From Sarcocystis neurona (lineage: Eukaryota > Apicomplexa > Conoidasida > Eucoccidiorida > Sarcocystidae), in NCBI GenBank assembly GCA_000727475.1, contig KL647311.1, positions 585,327 to 649,326 on the forward strand: 64,000 nt of DNA, read 5' to 3'. This document shows positions 39,500 to 48,671 of this stretch, in pieces (within the stretch, counting starts at the first letter, position 1; each line of letters begins with the position of its first letter). The notes beneath the pieces were generated by a model. The model was not told the origin of the DNA, ran no database searches, and was given only the letters and a program-made list of their open reading frames with translations. Both the position numbers and the translations under genes were made by a program.

Positions 39500-42400
39500 C
39501 AGCACACCAGAGTCTATCAACAAAAATGAGCTCTAGCTCTTCGACAGCTTCGAGTTCTTCAGCAAGCTGCAGCAGAGGAACCCACTGCTCTGCGCCAGCA
39601 ACAGCAGCAGGCGACCTGCTGCCCCTCCCCCGCCTCCACCACCCCGTGCCGCTGCTGCTGCTTCTTCTTTTCCCCCCCCCCCCACGCGTCGCCGCTGCTG
39701 CTCTGGCTTTCCTCCTCCTCGTCCTCTTCTCCTCCTCCTCTGCTGCTGCTTTCCCGTCTGCTGTTGCTGCCGCTGCTGCTGGCGCTCCGCCTGGGGGCCC
39801 CGTGCAGCACGCTCCTCCTGCTGCTGCAGCATGCCTTCGCCAACCCGCCTCCCGTCACTCCTGCTACTGCTGCTGCCGCTCGAGTCGCTCCCTCTCGCGC
39901 CCCCACCTCCTGCTGCCGCTGCTGCTCCATCACCGCCAGCACTCCCCCCGCGTGCCTCCCGGCCTGCCCTGCGCGGTCCTGCTGCTGTCGCTGCTGCTGC
40001 TGTCGCTGATGCTGTTGCAGGGCAGCCGCCGCTTCCTGCTGCAGCTCGTCCACCTCAAGAAGCAACGAACACACACGAACAGCGGGGAATCGGCAGGCTC
40101 TCATCAGGCAGCCGAAGACCTCGGCAGTACGTCCTAGAGTTAGCTGCTGCAACTGGGACATCGCAATCCTCTCTCTACCCTCTCCTGTTGCTTCGTCCCC
40201 CCCCTCCTGTGCTCTTGCTGCTGATGCCGCGGCTGCCGCCTCTTCTCCTTCTTCCCCTGCATCAGGACTATTCTCCTCCATACTTCCTTCCCCGAGTATT
40301 TCTTCTTCTGTCGTCCTTCGTCCTGCTGCTGCTGCTGCGCTTTCGCCTGTCTCAGCTGCTGCGGTGGCTGCTGCTCCAGCAGCAGCAGCGGCAGATGCTG
40401 CCGTCGTGAGTTCGGCGCGAGACTGCTCAGCAGCTGCAGCTGCAGCTGCAGCAGCACGTGAGTCAGCAGGAGGATGAGAATCTGTATGCTCGAGAGAGTC
40501 TACAGCAATATGGAGATGTCGCAGGGAGTTGCTGTTTTTCCTCAGCAGCTGCAGCAGCTGAGGCCACGCTGCAGCTGCTGTTTTCCTCTTTCCGCCCGCT
40601 ACTGCTGCTTCTCCTTCTTCGCCTCCTCCTCCTGTTGTTGCTGCACCTGCTACTCGTCCTCCTGGCGGGCTCGACGCTGCAGCTGCGGCTGCTTCTTCTG
40701 CAAGCGCTGCGGCCTCTCCTGCAGCAACAAGATCGACTCTACTCCTTCTCCAGGCGACTGCTGCTGCACCGTCTGCTCTTGCTGCTGCTGCTGCTCGCGC
40801 TGCTGCTGCTGCGCGTGCTGCTGCACGCGCGACTGCTGCGTTTGTCTCGGCCGCTGCCGCAGCAGACGCCTCGACAGCGAGCGACTCCAAGTGCCGCAGC
40901 TTACCCAACAAAGAAGAAAAGCATGCAGATGGATTATTCTGACACACTTCCATCCTTCCCCTTCCACTACTACTGCAGTTTCTGTTGCTGCTGCTACTTT
41001 TGCTGCTGGTGCTGCTGCTGTTGCTGCTGCTGTTGCTGCTGCTGCCTTTGTTGGTGCTGCTGCTTCCGTTGCTGCTGCTCTTTCTTTGAATCGCACTCAT
41101 GCGCTTGCCACACTCTTCTTCCGGACTGCTGCTGCTTCCCTTCTTGCCGCTGCCGACACTGCCGCTGCACCGCTTCCTGCTGCTACTGCGGCTGCCCCTG
41201 TTGCTGCCCCTCATGCTGCTACTACTGCTGCCTCTCCCGCTACTACTGCTGCTGCTGCTGTGTAAACTGCTCTGCCTGACGCCATTGCTAAATTCCCCAC
41301 TCAGCAAGGATGTCGCCGAAGGCTCCCTCTGCAGCAGAGCAGCAGGCAGCGGAAAAATAAGCTGCTGCTGCTCCTGTCGACGAAGCTGTCCGTCCTGCTG
41401 CTGCTGCTGTTCCTGCTGTTCTGTATGCTGCCGTTGCTGGCCGTCCTGTCTGGCACGAAGGAGTCTCTTACGCTGCAACCCCAGCGGCTGTCGCTTCAGC
41501 AACTGCAGCTGCTCCTGCTGCTGCTGTTGCTGCTTCTCCTGCGTCTGCTTCAGCTGCTGTTGAAGCAGCTGCTGGGGCTGGTCGTGGGTAGTAACCAGCC
41601 GCAGGTTCAAATGGCAAACGTTGAAGGACGCGTTTACATCCGGGTGTACGTACACCTGCTTGCAAGTCATAGCAAAGCAGCAGATTTCATGCAGCTGCAG
41701 ACACTGCAGCAGCTCATGTATGCAGATGCCAGGCAGCTGCAGGAAGCAGCACCAGGAGCCTTCCTGTTTTTCTGCTGCTGCTTCTGCAAAGCCGGACGTA
41801 CCATCGACCCTCTGCCCTGCTGCTGCTTCCCGAACAGTCATTTCTCCTGCCGCTGCAGCTGCTTTTGTCTCTGCGTGCGCAGCAGCCACCGGTATGTGTG
41901 CTCCTGCTGCTTCTGGTCCTGCTGTGAGTGTTGCTCGTGCTGCTGCTTTTCTTTCTCGCATTTCTTCCGCTTCTCCGGTTGCATACTCTGCTGCCTCTGG
42001 TGCTCCTTTTTCTACTACGTCTGCCTCTACCCATGCTGCTGCTGCTTTATCTGGTCCTGACCCCCCTGCTGCTGCTGCTGTCGCTGCAACTACTGCTGCT
42101 GTTGTCTTTTGAAAAGTGCAGAGACTTGCTGCTGTGGCTGCTTGTGCTGCTGTCGTGCTCCCTTTGTCAGCAACGCCTGCTGCTGCTGCTATCGTAGTCG
42201 AGTCACTTTTCCTGCCTGCTGCTACTGCTGTTAGGCGCGTTCCATCGTTAAGAAGTACCGCTGCCGATGCTGCTGCGATTTTGTTTACGCGGCTGCTTCC
42301 CACTGCGGCTGCTCTCACTGCCGTCCAGGCGCCACCCTCTGCTGAAGTTTGTGCTGCTGCTGCTGCTGCTTCGACTTCTGCTGCTGCTACTGCGGCGTCT

Positions 42401-45003
42401 GCTGCTGCTGCTGCCGCGTCTACCGCTGCTGGCGTGATCCGCAGCCACTTCTGCTGCCGCAGCTGCTGCTGCCGCCGACGCTGCTGCTGTATGCGGTAGA
42501 ACTGTTGTGTGAGCTGCTGCTGCTCCCGTTGCAGCTGCTGGCCACGCGTGAACGCGTGCAACTGCTGCAGCTGCTCCCTCTCCAGCTGCAGCAGTCCTCG
42601 CTGCCGCTGTTGCCTGCGCCGTAGCTGCTGCACCCCATATTCGAGAATGAGCCGCGCCTGGTGCTGCTGTGTCTTTCCTGCTGCGCAAACCAAAGCATTC
42701 GCGCCCTTCCTCTTCTTCGCTGCTTCTCCCACACCTGCTGCTGCTACGCCCGGCACTGCTACTGCTGCTGCTCCCACTTCTCTTTTTTTTGCCTTCGCTC
42801 CTGACCTTGCTGCTGTGGGAGATTCTCCTGCTGGCGCTATTCTCGACGGTGACGCTGCTGCTACTGCTGTTGTGGCTGCTGCTGTTGCTGCTGCTTCTTT
42901 CGTCCAAGAACGTACCGCTTCCTTCTCTACACAAGAAGCGAAGTCTGCAGCTGCCCTTCCTCCTCCTCCTCGCGCTGCTATCCCCCTACGAGTGACAGTT
43001 GCTGCTACATCTCTGGCGTTTCCTGCTGCGCTCCTCTCTGCTGCCCCTGCGATGGTCTGGCTAGCTCCTGTCTCTCCCATGCTCGCTGTTGCGTCGACGT
43101 CTCTTCCGCCTGTTGCAAGTTCCCTGCCACGGAGTGCCCCACGACTTTCACTTCCTGATCTTGCCGCTGCTTCTCTTACGTTCGCTGCTGCTGCTGCACG
43201 TACACTACTACCGAGTCTTGCAGTTGCTTCCCTTACGTTTGCTGCTGCTGCTGCTGCACCTACGTCACTTAGTCTTGCAGCTGCTTCTTTTACCTTTGCT
43301 GCTGCTGCCTCGACACATCTCACTCTCGCCGCCGCTTCTCTTGCGTTTGTAGCTGACTCATGGGTGAACCTTGCTGCTGCACTCCCTTTGTTTGTTGCAG
43401 GTACCTGCTCCAGCAGATTTGCTGGTGTGTGCCTTCCGCTTGCTGCAGGACGACATGCAGCTCTTTTCCGAACTCCCGCTGCATCATTGCTGCAGTCCCT
43501 TGCTGCTCCAGCTGCTGGTGCTCCTGTGGGATCATCGCGCAGGCGTGCTGCTGCTGCTGCTCCTGCTGTCCCTCCACAGGAGAATGCAGGCCCACCACGC
43601 GCTGGCGCATCTGCTTGCAGTGGTGCAGCTGCTGGGGTAATCTGCTGTTGATAACGCGTCGTTGAAACATCTGCGGTCATCCGAGTTGCTGCCGCTGTTG
43701 CACGTCCACGTATTGTCCTTCCAGCTGCTGCAGTGGCTGCTGCTGCTCTGCGTCCCACTGCCTCTTGCTCTACGTTTGCTGCTTCATCAGCTGCTGCAAC
43801 TCTCCTATCCTTTAGTACGACAACCTGCTCCTTTGCTAGAGCAGCAGCAGCTGCTGCTGTTTCCCTTTCTTCTGCTGCCGTACATGTTTTCTTGGCTGCA
43901 GCCTTTCCTCCTCCTGCTGCTTTCCCTTCTGCTGCTGCTCCTGCCTTTTCATCATCTGTCTCCGCACTTCTTCCCGTAGCTGCAGCAGCCTGCAGACCTG
44001 CTGCTGCAGCTGCTTTTATGACTGGCAGTGTGGGGCGGAGAAACGAGACGCACGCGCACGACCTGCGTCGCGTCAGCCGTCGGTGTCCCTGCTCCTTCTG
44101 CTGCTGCTCGTTCTGCTGTTGCTGCTGCGTCTGCTGCTCGTCTTCCGCGCCGTCTTCCTCCTCTACTACCTGCTGCTGCTGGTCCTCCTCGTCCTCCTGC
44201 TGCGCTTGCCACCGCCTCTGCTCCTGCTGCTCACGCTGTCGCTGCTGGACCGCGCCACCTCGTTTTTTCTGCTGCGCCAGTTCTGCTTCTTTCTCCTCCT
44301 GCCGCCTCTCCTTCTGCGTCTGCTGCTCCTGGCGGTGCTGCTGCTGCATGCCAAACAGACGTCGCACCGCAGCCATTTTCCCTCTACGCCGCAAAAATGA
44401 ACTTCCCCCGCGGCAGACGCTGCTCTTAACGGTGTCGCCAGTGCTGCTGCTTTCCCTGATATTGCTGTTCCTTCTGCTGGTGCTGCAGATTCGACGGCTG
44501 CTTCTGGTGTTGCTCTCGTCGCCGTTCCTGCTGCTGCTCCGGCTCCTCCTGCTGCTCTTCCCCCTGCCGCTGCTGCTCTCGCTGCCGCCGCTGTTCGCGC
44601 TGCTGTTCCTGCTGCGGGTGCTGCCGCTTCGACGGCTGCTTCTGGTGTTGTTCTCGCCGGCGTTCCTGCTGTTGCTTCGGCTCTTCCTGCTGCTCTTCCC
44701 CCTGCTGCTGCTCCTCTCGCTGCTGCTGCTCCTCCACCTCCGACTGCTTTTATGGCTGCTGGTGCTGGAAGATGATTTGGGCCGGGTGCTGCTGCTGCAG
44801 CTCGCGCTGCCTTCTCTTCCTTTTTTCTTCTCTTGTGCTGCTGTGGGGACAACAGCAAGAGACGCGCGGGTCAGCGAGGCGGAGTTCGCAGACGGAACAG
44901 CGAGGACGCATGCAGAAGCAGTTGCACTTCCATTTTGAGAAGATGATGGTCTCTCCGGCACAGATGAAAATGGAAAAGCAGATGAAGCACTCTCCACACT
45001 CAT
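39500..45003 (-). CDS. F-box/LRR protein, exon 1 (N-terminal, F-box)
   Basis: The frame opens at an ATG at 45,003; a second ATG at 44,376 (MAAVRRLFGMQQQH) is an alternative start. After Ser/Arg-, Gln- and Ala-rich tracts, an F-box-like segment lies at about 41,740-41,620: LQLPGICIHELLQCLQL, HEICCFAMTCKQVY, the pattern LP-x-I-x-x-ELL-x-x-L-x-L-x-E-I-x-x-F-x-x-TCK. F-box proteins recruit substrates to SCF ubiquitin ligases through Skp1. LRR-like pieces follow: LLGKLRHLESLAVEA, SLRHLHIAVDSLEH, MSQLQQLTLGRTAEVFG and FPAVRVCSLLLEVDELQ. The exon ends with EQWVPLLQLAEELEAVEELE and LIFVDRLWCA at a consensus donor GTAAGC (39,499), but that last part is in a different register. A frameshift or unseen intron lies between about 39,865 and 39,610, where a 12-base G run occurs. 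Confidence 0.55.
41643..41656. repeat. Exact palindrome GGTGTACGTACACC inside the F-box exon
   Basis: It is read on the minus strand as VYVHP in TCKQVYVHPDVNASFN, right after the F-box-like core. Same 14 bases as the array at 15.4 kb and the single copies at 47,256 and 62,645. Confidence 0.9.
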
Positions 45004-45847
45004 TCTCTCGTTTTTCTGCTGCTGCTGCTCCTGCGAGCTCCACGGCAGCCTATATTCCCTACTACCAGTACTACCCCAAGCAATTTTCCCCAGCTGACCC
45101 CCGCCCCAGCTGCTGTTGCTTCCTGCTCACGCAGCACTGCTTCTCCTTTCCCTACGCAAGAAAAGAAAAGAAGCTGTTGCTCCGTCCTGCTGCCGCTGTT
45201 TCGTCTTGCTGATGCTTCTGCTTTTCAAAGACCAACTAATTGTTGACTCTTCGCTTAAAGCTCTCGCCCGGCTCTTCCCTCTGTTCTCCGCTGCCCTCCG
45301 CGCTGCTGCTGCTGCTGCTCCTGCTGCTGTGTCTAACGCTGCTTCCTCATCTTCCTGCTGTAGTTGCTGCTGCTATCGCTGCTTCTTTCTCCTGCTGCAG
45401 CTGTGCTCCTCTCTCACGTTGTCCGGCGACTGCGCCCTACTGCTCTGTCCTGCCGTTGCTGCTGCCGGTGCCGTCTTCTTCCTCCTCCTGCTGCTGCCAA
45501 CTCCCTCACTGCCTTTCTTCTCTCCTTCCTCCTGCTTCTCTTCCTTCTCGGCTGCTGCTGGTGGTGGTTCTTCTGCTCTTTCTCCTGCTCTGCTGGTAAT
45601 TCGTTTCCTCCGTTCCCCCTCCTCCTTCTCTGCTGCTGCTGCCGTTCTCTTCCTCTATATTCTTACTGCCGCTGCGGTCGTCTGCGTCTTCCTTTCTGCA
45701 CTGCTCCGGCGCCTCCCCTTTTCGTCCTGCAGCAGCCGTGGCTATGGCTGCTGCTCACTTCGTCTTCTGCCCACGACCCTCTTCCTTAGTTGCCACTATT
45801 CGTTTGCTGCTGCTGCTGCTGTTCTTTTGCTCATCCTCCTGCTCTTG
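45004..45847. other. CTG-rich stretch upstream of the F-box gene
   Basis: Plus-strand CTG/GCT-rich DNA. A minus frame just upstream of the F-box ORF start (45,043-44,900) is Cys-rich in a CxxC style (ECGECFICFSIFICAGE, KWKCNCFC, RCSVCEL) and could be an alternative 5' coding register. No promoter motif recognised. Confidence 0.35.
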
Positions 45848-46290
45848 CTATTCCTCTGCAGCTCTTCTCCGTTCTGTTTCTCCTCTCTCCTTTGCTGCTG
45901 CTTCTGCTGTTTTTCTCTCCGCGTCTTGTGCCGCTCCTGCTGCTGTCTTCCCCTCTTTTCTCACTTCTCTCTCCCTGTTGCTGCTACTGTACGTCTTGTA
46001 CTTCTGAGCTGCTCTGTTGCAACCGCTGCTGCTCTTCTCGCTCTTCACTCCTGCTGCTGCGGCTGCCGTACGTTGCCTTCTTCTTTCCCATGCACTTCTG
46101 CGGCTGCCGCCTTGCTGCTGCTGCCGCCTTGCTGCTGCTGTCGCCTTGCTGCTGCTGCTGCCTTGCTGCTGCTGCTTTTCTCTTTCTCCTGTCTCTCTTT
46201 TGGCGCTACTGTTGCTGCTGCTGCTGTCTAAAACCTCTGCCGCTGCTGCTGTTGCGCGTTCCTGCAGAGGCCGCTCGGCGGCGGCTCGAC
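45848..46290 (-). CDS. Candidate coding segment, Lys/Glu/Gln/Ala-rich
   Basis: The minus frame reads KRRAAAERPLQERAT, AKRETGEREKQQQQG, then AQKYKTYSSSNREREV and AAKERGETERRRAAEE before a stop at 45,848. The charged composition contrasts with the Leu/Cys text of the opposite strand. It could be part of a 5' exon of the F-box gene or of a separate gene. No family recognised. Confidence 0.25.
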
Positions 46291-46295
46291 GCTTG

Positions 46296-46637
46296 CTACT
46301 GCTGCAGCTGCTCTGTTGCCGCTGCTGCCAAGCGTCCCTTGCCTGACCTGCTCCAGATTCCCCTGTCCTGCGGTTGTCCTGCTACTTGGCTGCTACTTTC
46401 TCGGCCGCTGCAGATGCTGGGCTTCTCCTGCTTGGTGCTGCTGGTGTGCGGCTCCTCCTCCTGCTGCTCTTGTTCCGGCTTTGCTGCTGCGTTTGCTGCT
46501 GCTACTCGGCGGCAGCTGCCTCGTGCGTTCAGAAAGACACTCTGCGGCTGCTTTTTGATAAAAAGGCGCGTCCCCCGCGCACAGAGTGCCGCCGCTGCTG
46601 CTATGGGAGCTCGACACCGTATGTTCCGCTCTTCCAT
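46296..46637 (-). CDS. Candidate coding segment of an unidentified gene
   Basis: The minus frame begins MEERNIRCRAPIAAAA and continues CARGTRLFIKKQPQSVFLNA and QEEEPHTSSTKQEKPS to a stop at 46,296. It lies at the boundary between triplet-rich DNA and the repeat-poor right part of the window. It may join the segment at 46,290-45,848 in another register; no convincing splice pair was found. Confidence 0.28.
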   Translation of the reverse strand: MEERNIRCRAPIAAAAALCARGTRLFIKKQPQSVFLNARGSCRRVAAANAAAKPEQEQQEEEPHTSSTKQEKPSICSGRESSSQVAGQPQDRGIWSRSGKGRLAAAATEQLQQ

Positions 46638-46639
46638 AC

Positions 46640-47400
46640 ATCAGTGGGTACGCTGCTGCACAAGACATATATATATACTTCTCCTCCTCTCTAACTTTCT
46701 TCCTCTCTCCGTACGTATATATCTATATACTTACGTTGCTAGAGACAGCGCGGTGGGCATCAAAAATATATATCCACGGGCGTAACATACGTATTTCTCT
46801 GGTCACGCTCACGCGCGCCCGCGTGCATGCGTTGTGCCCTGCTGAAAACGCCAAAGAATGCAACAAATGTGTAAATCTTCTATTTCACCAAGGAAGTCCG
46901 TTCCGATTGCCAGGACTGCAAAGAACTTCCTAGAAAAACACCACTCCGCACACGTGGGGGCCGTCGTCACACATGTCGCGGCACGGCTGCCGTTCTTCTG
47001 CGCATGAAGCCGCACACGGGCATGCAGAAATTCCTGCTTCCACGTTAAAAAAGGCAGGCGGTCTGTCCAGACCCACGTATATTACTTTCGACGTAAAGAA
47101 GCAGAGCCCCCCACCTCTCCTCGTCCGAGCGGCGGTGTGAAAATTCACTTCTAACCTGCATGCTTCCTGCTGTCAACCATGGGGCATCACCCGCGGGGAG
47201 ACAGACAGACACACGGAGAAAGAAGGACGAGTCCAGCCTAGGGAGACAAACAACAGGTGTACGTACACCAGATCTGCCGGGGCACGTCGCCAGTTTGTTG
47301 TGTCCTTGGGCATTCAGTCAACGCAAAGAAAGTCGACGGCAGAAGGAAATGCAGCTGGCGTCACAATCTCTGCCGCGCTCGCGTCCCCAGGAACGTCGGA
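46640..47400. other. Boundary region, no gene resolved
   Basis: TATATA-type sequence at 46.67-46.78 kb marks the edge of the triplet-rich part. A minus frame (47,015-46,809, with EWCFSRKFFAVLAIG) follows a possible acceptor at about 46,990. An exact palindrome copy lies at 47,256-47,269. Nothing recognised. Confidence 0.4.
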
Positions 47401-48255
47401 GACCCCCACCACGCGGTGTCTGTACACCTCAGGCTGGCAGGAACATCGAAAATCCCCAAGGTGTCTGTTGTACACCTGAAGATGGCAGCAACGTCAAAAT
47501 CTCCTACGGTGTCTGTACACCTGAAGATGGCAGCAACGTCGAAATCTCCTACGGTGTCTGTACACCTGAAGATGGCAGCAACGTCGAAATCTCCTACGGT
47601 GTCTGTACACCTGAAGATGGCAGCAACGTCGAAATCTCCTACGGTGTCTGTACAGCTTAAGCTGGAAGGAACATCGAAAATCCCCAGGGTCTCTGTACAC
47701 CTGAAGACGGCAGCAACGCCGAAATCTCCTAGGGTGTCTCCACGCTTGAAGATGCCCTTCACGTCGACGTTTTCACCTGTTTCGACCTGGGACACTGTAG
47801 ACGAAGTCGTCCACGCATGCAGGTGTATATACACTACGCGTAGACCAGGAAGAAATGCACGTCCGGAGAAAATGCCGGGAACGAAACGCGCATGTATACA
47901 ACAGTCCGTAGAAGCACGTGCAGCAGTTTGCTGGCCAACAAGACTTCTACACATACCTGCACGTGCACACCCACGTATCCTCGGGCTTCTCTTCAAATAT
48001 TTGCATGCGCGCGGGCAGAAAATGCTAGTCAGATCCACGAAGAAGATCGACGGAGTAAGCGAGTCCGCTGAGAGCGGTACGAACTACGTCGGGGGAAAAA
48101 AAGGGGACTCCTGTTCTGCGAAAGGACGAAAAGCAGAAGTTCGCGACTTCACCCCAACCGCCTCCGTTCCGGCACTACTGCCGAAGCTTCCTGCTACTGC
48201 ACCGTCACCCCAGGGGCGTTTCTGCTGCCGCGCGCACTCGACAGGAAAAGAGTGA
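47257..48255 (+). CDS. ORF spanning the 45-bp minisatellite, doubtful gene
   Basis: A 332-codon frame that includes eight VSVHLKM-type 15-residue repeats and continues about 150 codons beyond them. The 225-codon minus-strand frame across the same array is equally open because 45 is a multiple of three. No family, no splice support; possibly a repeat-borne chance ORF. Confidence 0.2.
   Translation: MYVHQICRGTSPVCCVLGHSVNAKKVDGRRKCSWRHNLCRARVPRNVGDPHHAVSVHLRLAGTSKIPKVSVVHLKMAATSKSPTVSVHLKMAATSKSPTVSVHLKMAATSKSPTVSVHLKMAATSKSPTVSVQLKLEGTSKIPRVSVHLKTAATPKSPRVSPRLKMPFTSTFSPVSTWDTVDEVVHACRCIYTTRRPGRNARPEKMPGTKRACIQQSVEARAAVCWPTRLLHIPARAHPRILGLLFKYLHARGQKMLVRSTKKIDGVSESAESGTNYVGGKKGDSCSAKGRKAEVRDFTPTASVPALLPKLPATAPSPQGRFCCRAHSTGKE
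47410..47760. repeat. 45-bp minisatellite, about eight copies
   Basis: The unit is GTGTCTGTACACCTGAAGAT, then GGCAGCAACGTCGAAATCTC and CTACG. Three adjacent copies are identical, flanked by diverged copies; one copy has 3 extra bases, so every frame stays open. In one plus-strand frame each unit gives VSVHLKMAATSKSPT; in another GVCTPEDGSNVEISY; on the minus strand VGDFDVAAIFRCTDT. GTCTGTACACC within the unit resembles half of the dispersed palindrome. Confidence 0.9.
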
Positions 48256-48388
48256 GGAAGGCTTCTCGCTCCCTGCTGCTCGATACTGCGATACGTGTCT
48301 CGGTGTACGTACACTTGTATACACAGACGTAGAGACATAGTACCACACACATACGACATATATACGCATACCCACAAAAAATACCTAC

Positions 48389-48671
48389 TCAGGAGATGTA
48401 TTTGTAGAGACACGGGCACGTGCAAGGACTGCCTGCAAGCAAACAGAAGACCTGCTGCTGCGGCTGCAGCTCGCACATGTATACAGGCAGACACGCGTAG
48501 CGTCTGCTGCGCTAGGGCTGCTGCGTGAGCAGTGAACTCGAGAAGGTAGAGTAGTGGCCTTGCTGCGGTTCGCATGCCAAGAAGTCCCCACGGCTGCGGG
48601 CCGAGAACGCACTGCTGCATGCGGTCCAGCACCCCCTGCGCTGCTGCTTGCACGTCATCAGCCCACACACC
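48389..48671 (-). CDS. Candidate exon of an unidentified gene
   Basis: Follows an acceptor GCCTCCAGCAG and ends at a donor GTAGGT (48,388). It reads GVWADDVQAAAQGVLDRMQQ, GPQPWGLLGMRTAARPLLYL, LEFTAHAAALAQQTLRVS, a helical Ala/Leu/Gln composition. Other minus-strand pieces upstream (QVHYMENSGKATYDDLW near 48.9 kb; FAYFGSHLTRAFCLQ and RYLTMPVDFLKIVQ near 49.0-49.1 kb, the latter before a donor GTGAAG) may be further exons of the same gene. Phases were not established and no family was recognised. Confidence 0.3.

Noticed and set aside
42509..44938. Plus-strand Ala/Leu/Cys-rich ORFs of 230-400 codons
   Set aside because: Opposite strand of the F-box exon; no motif and composition explained by CTG triplets.
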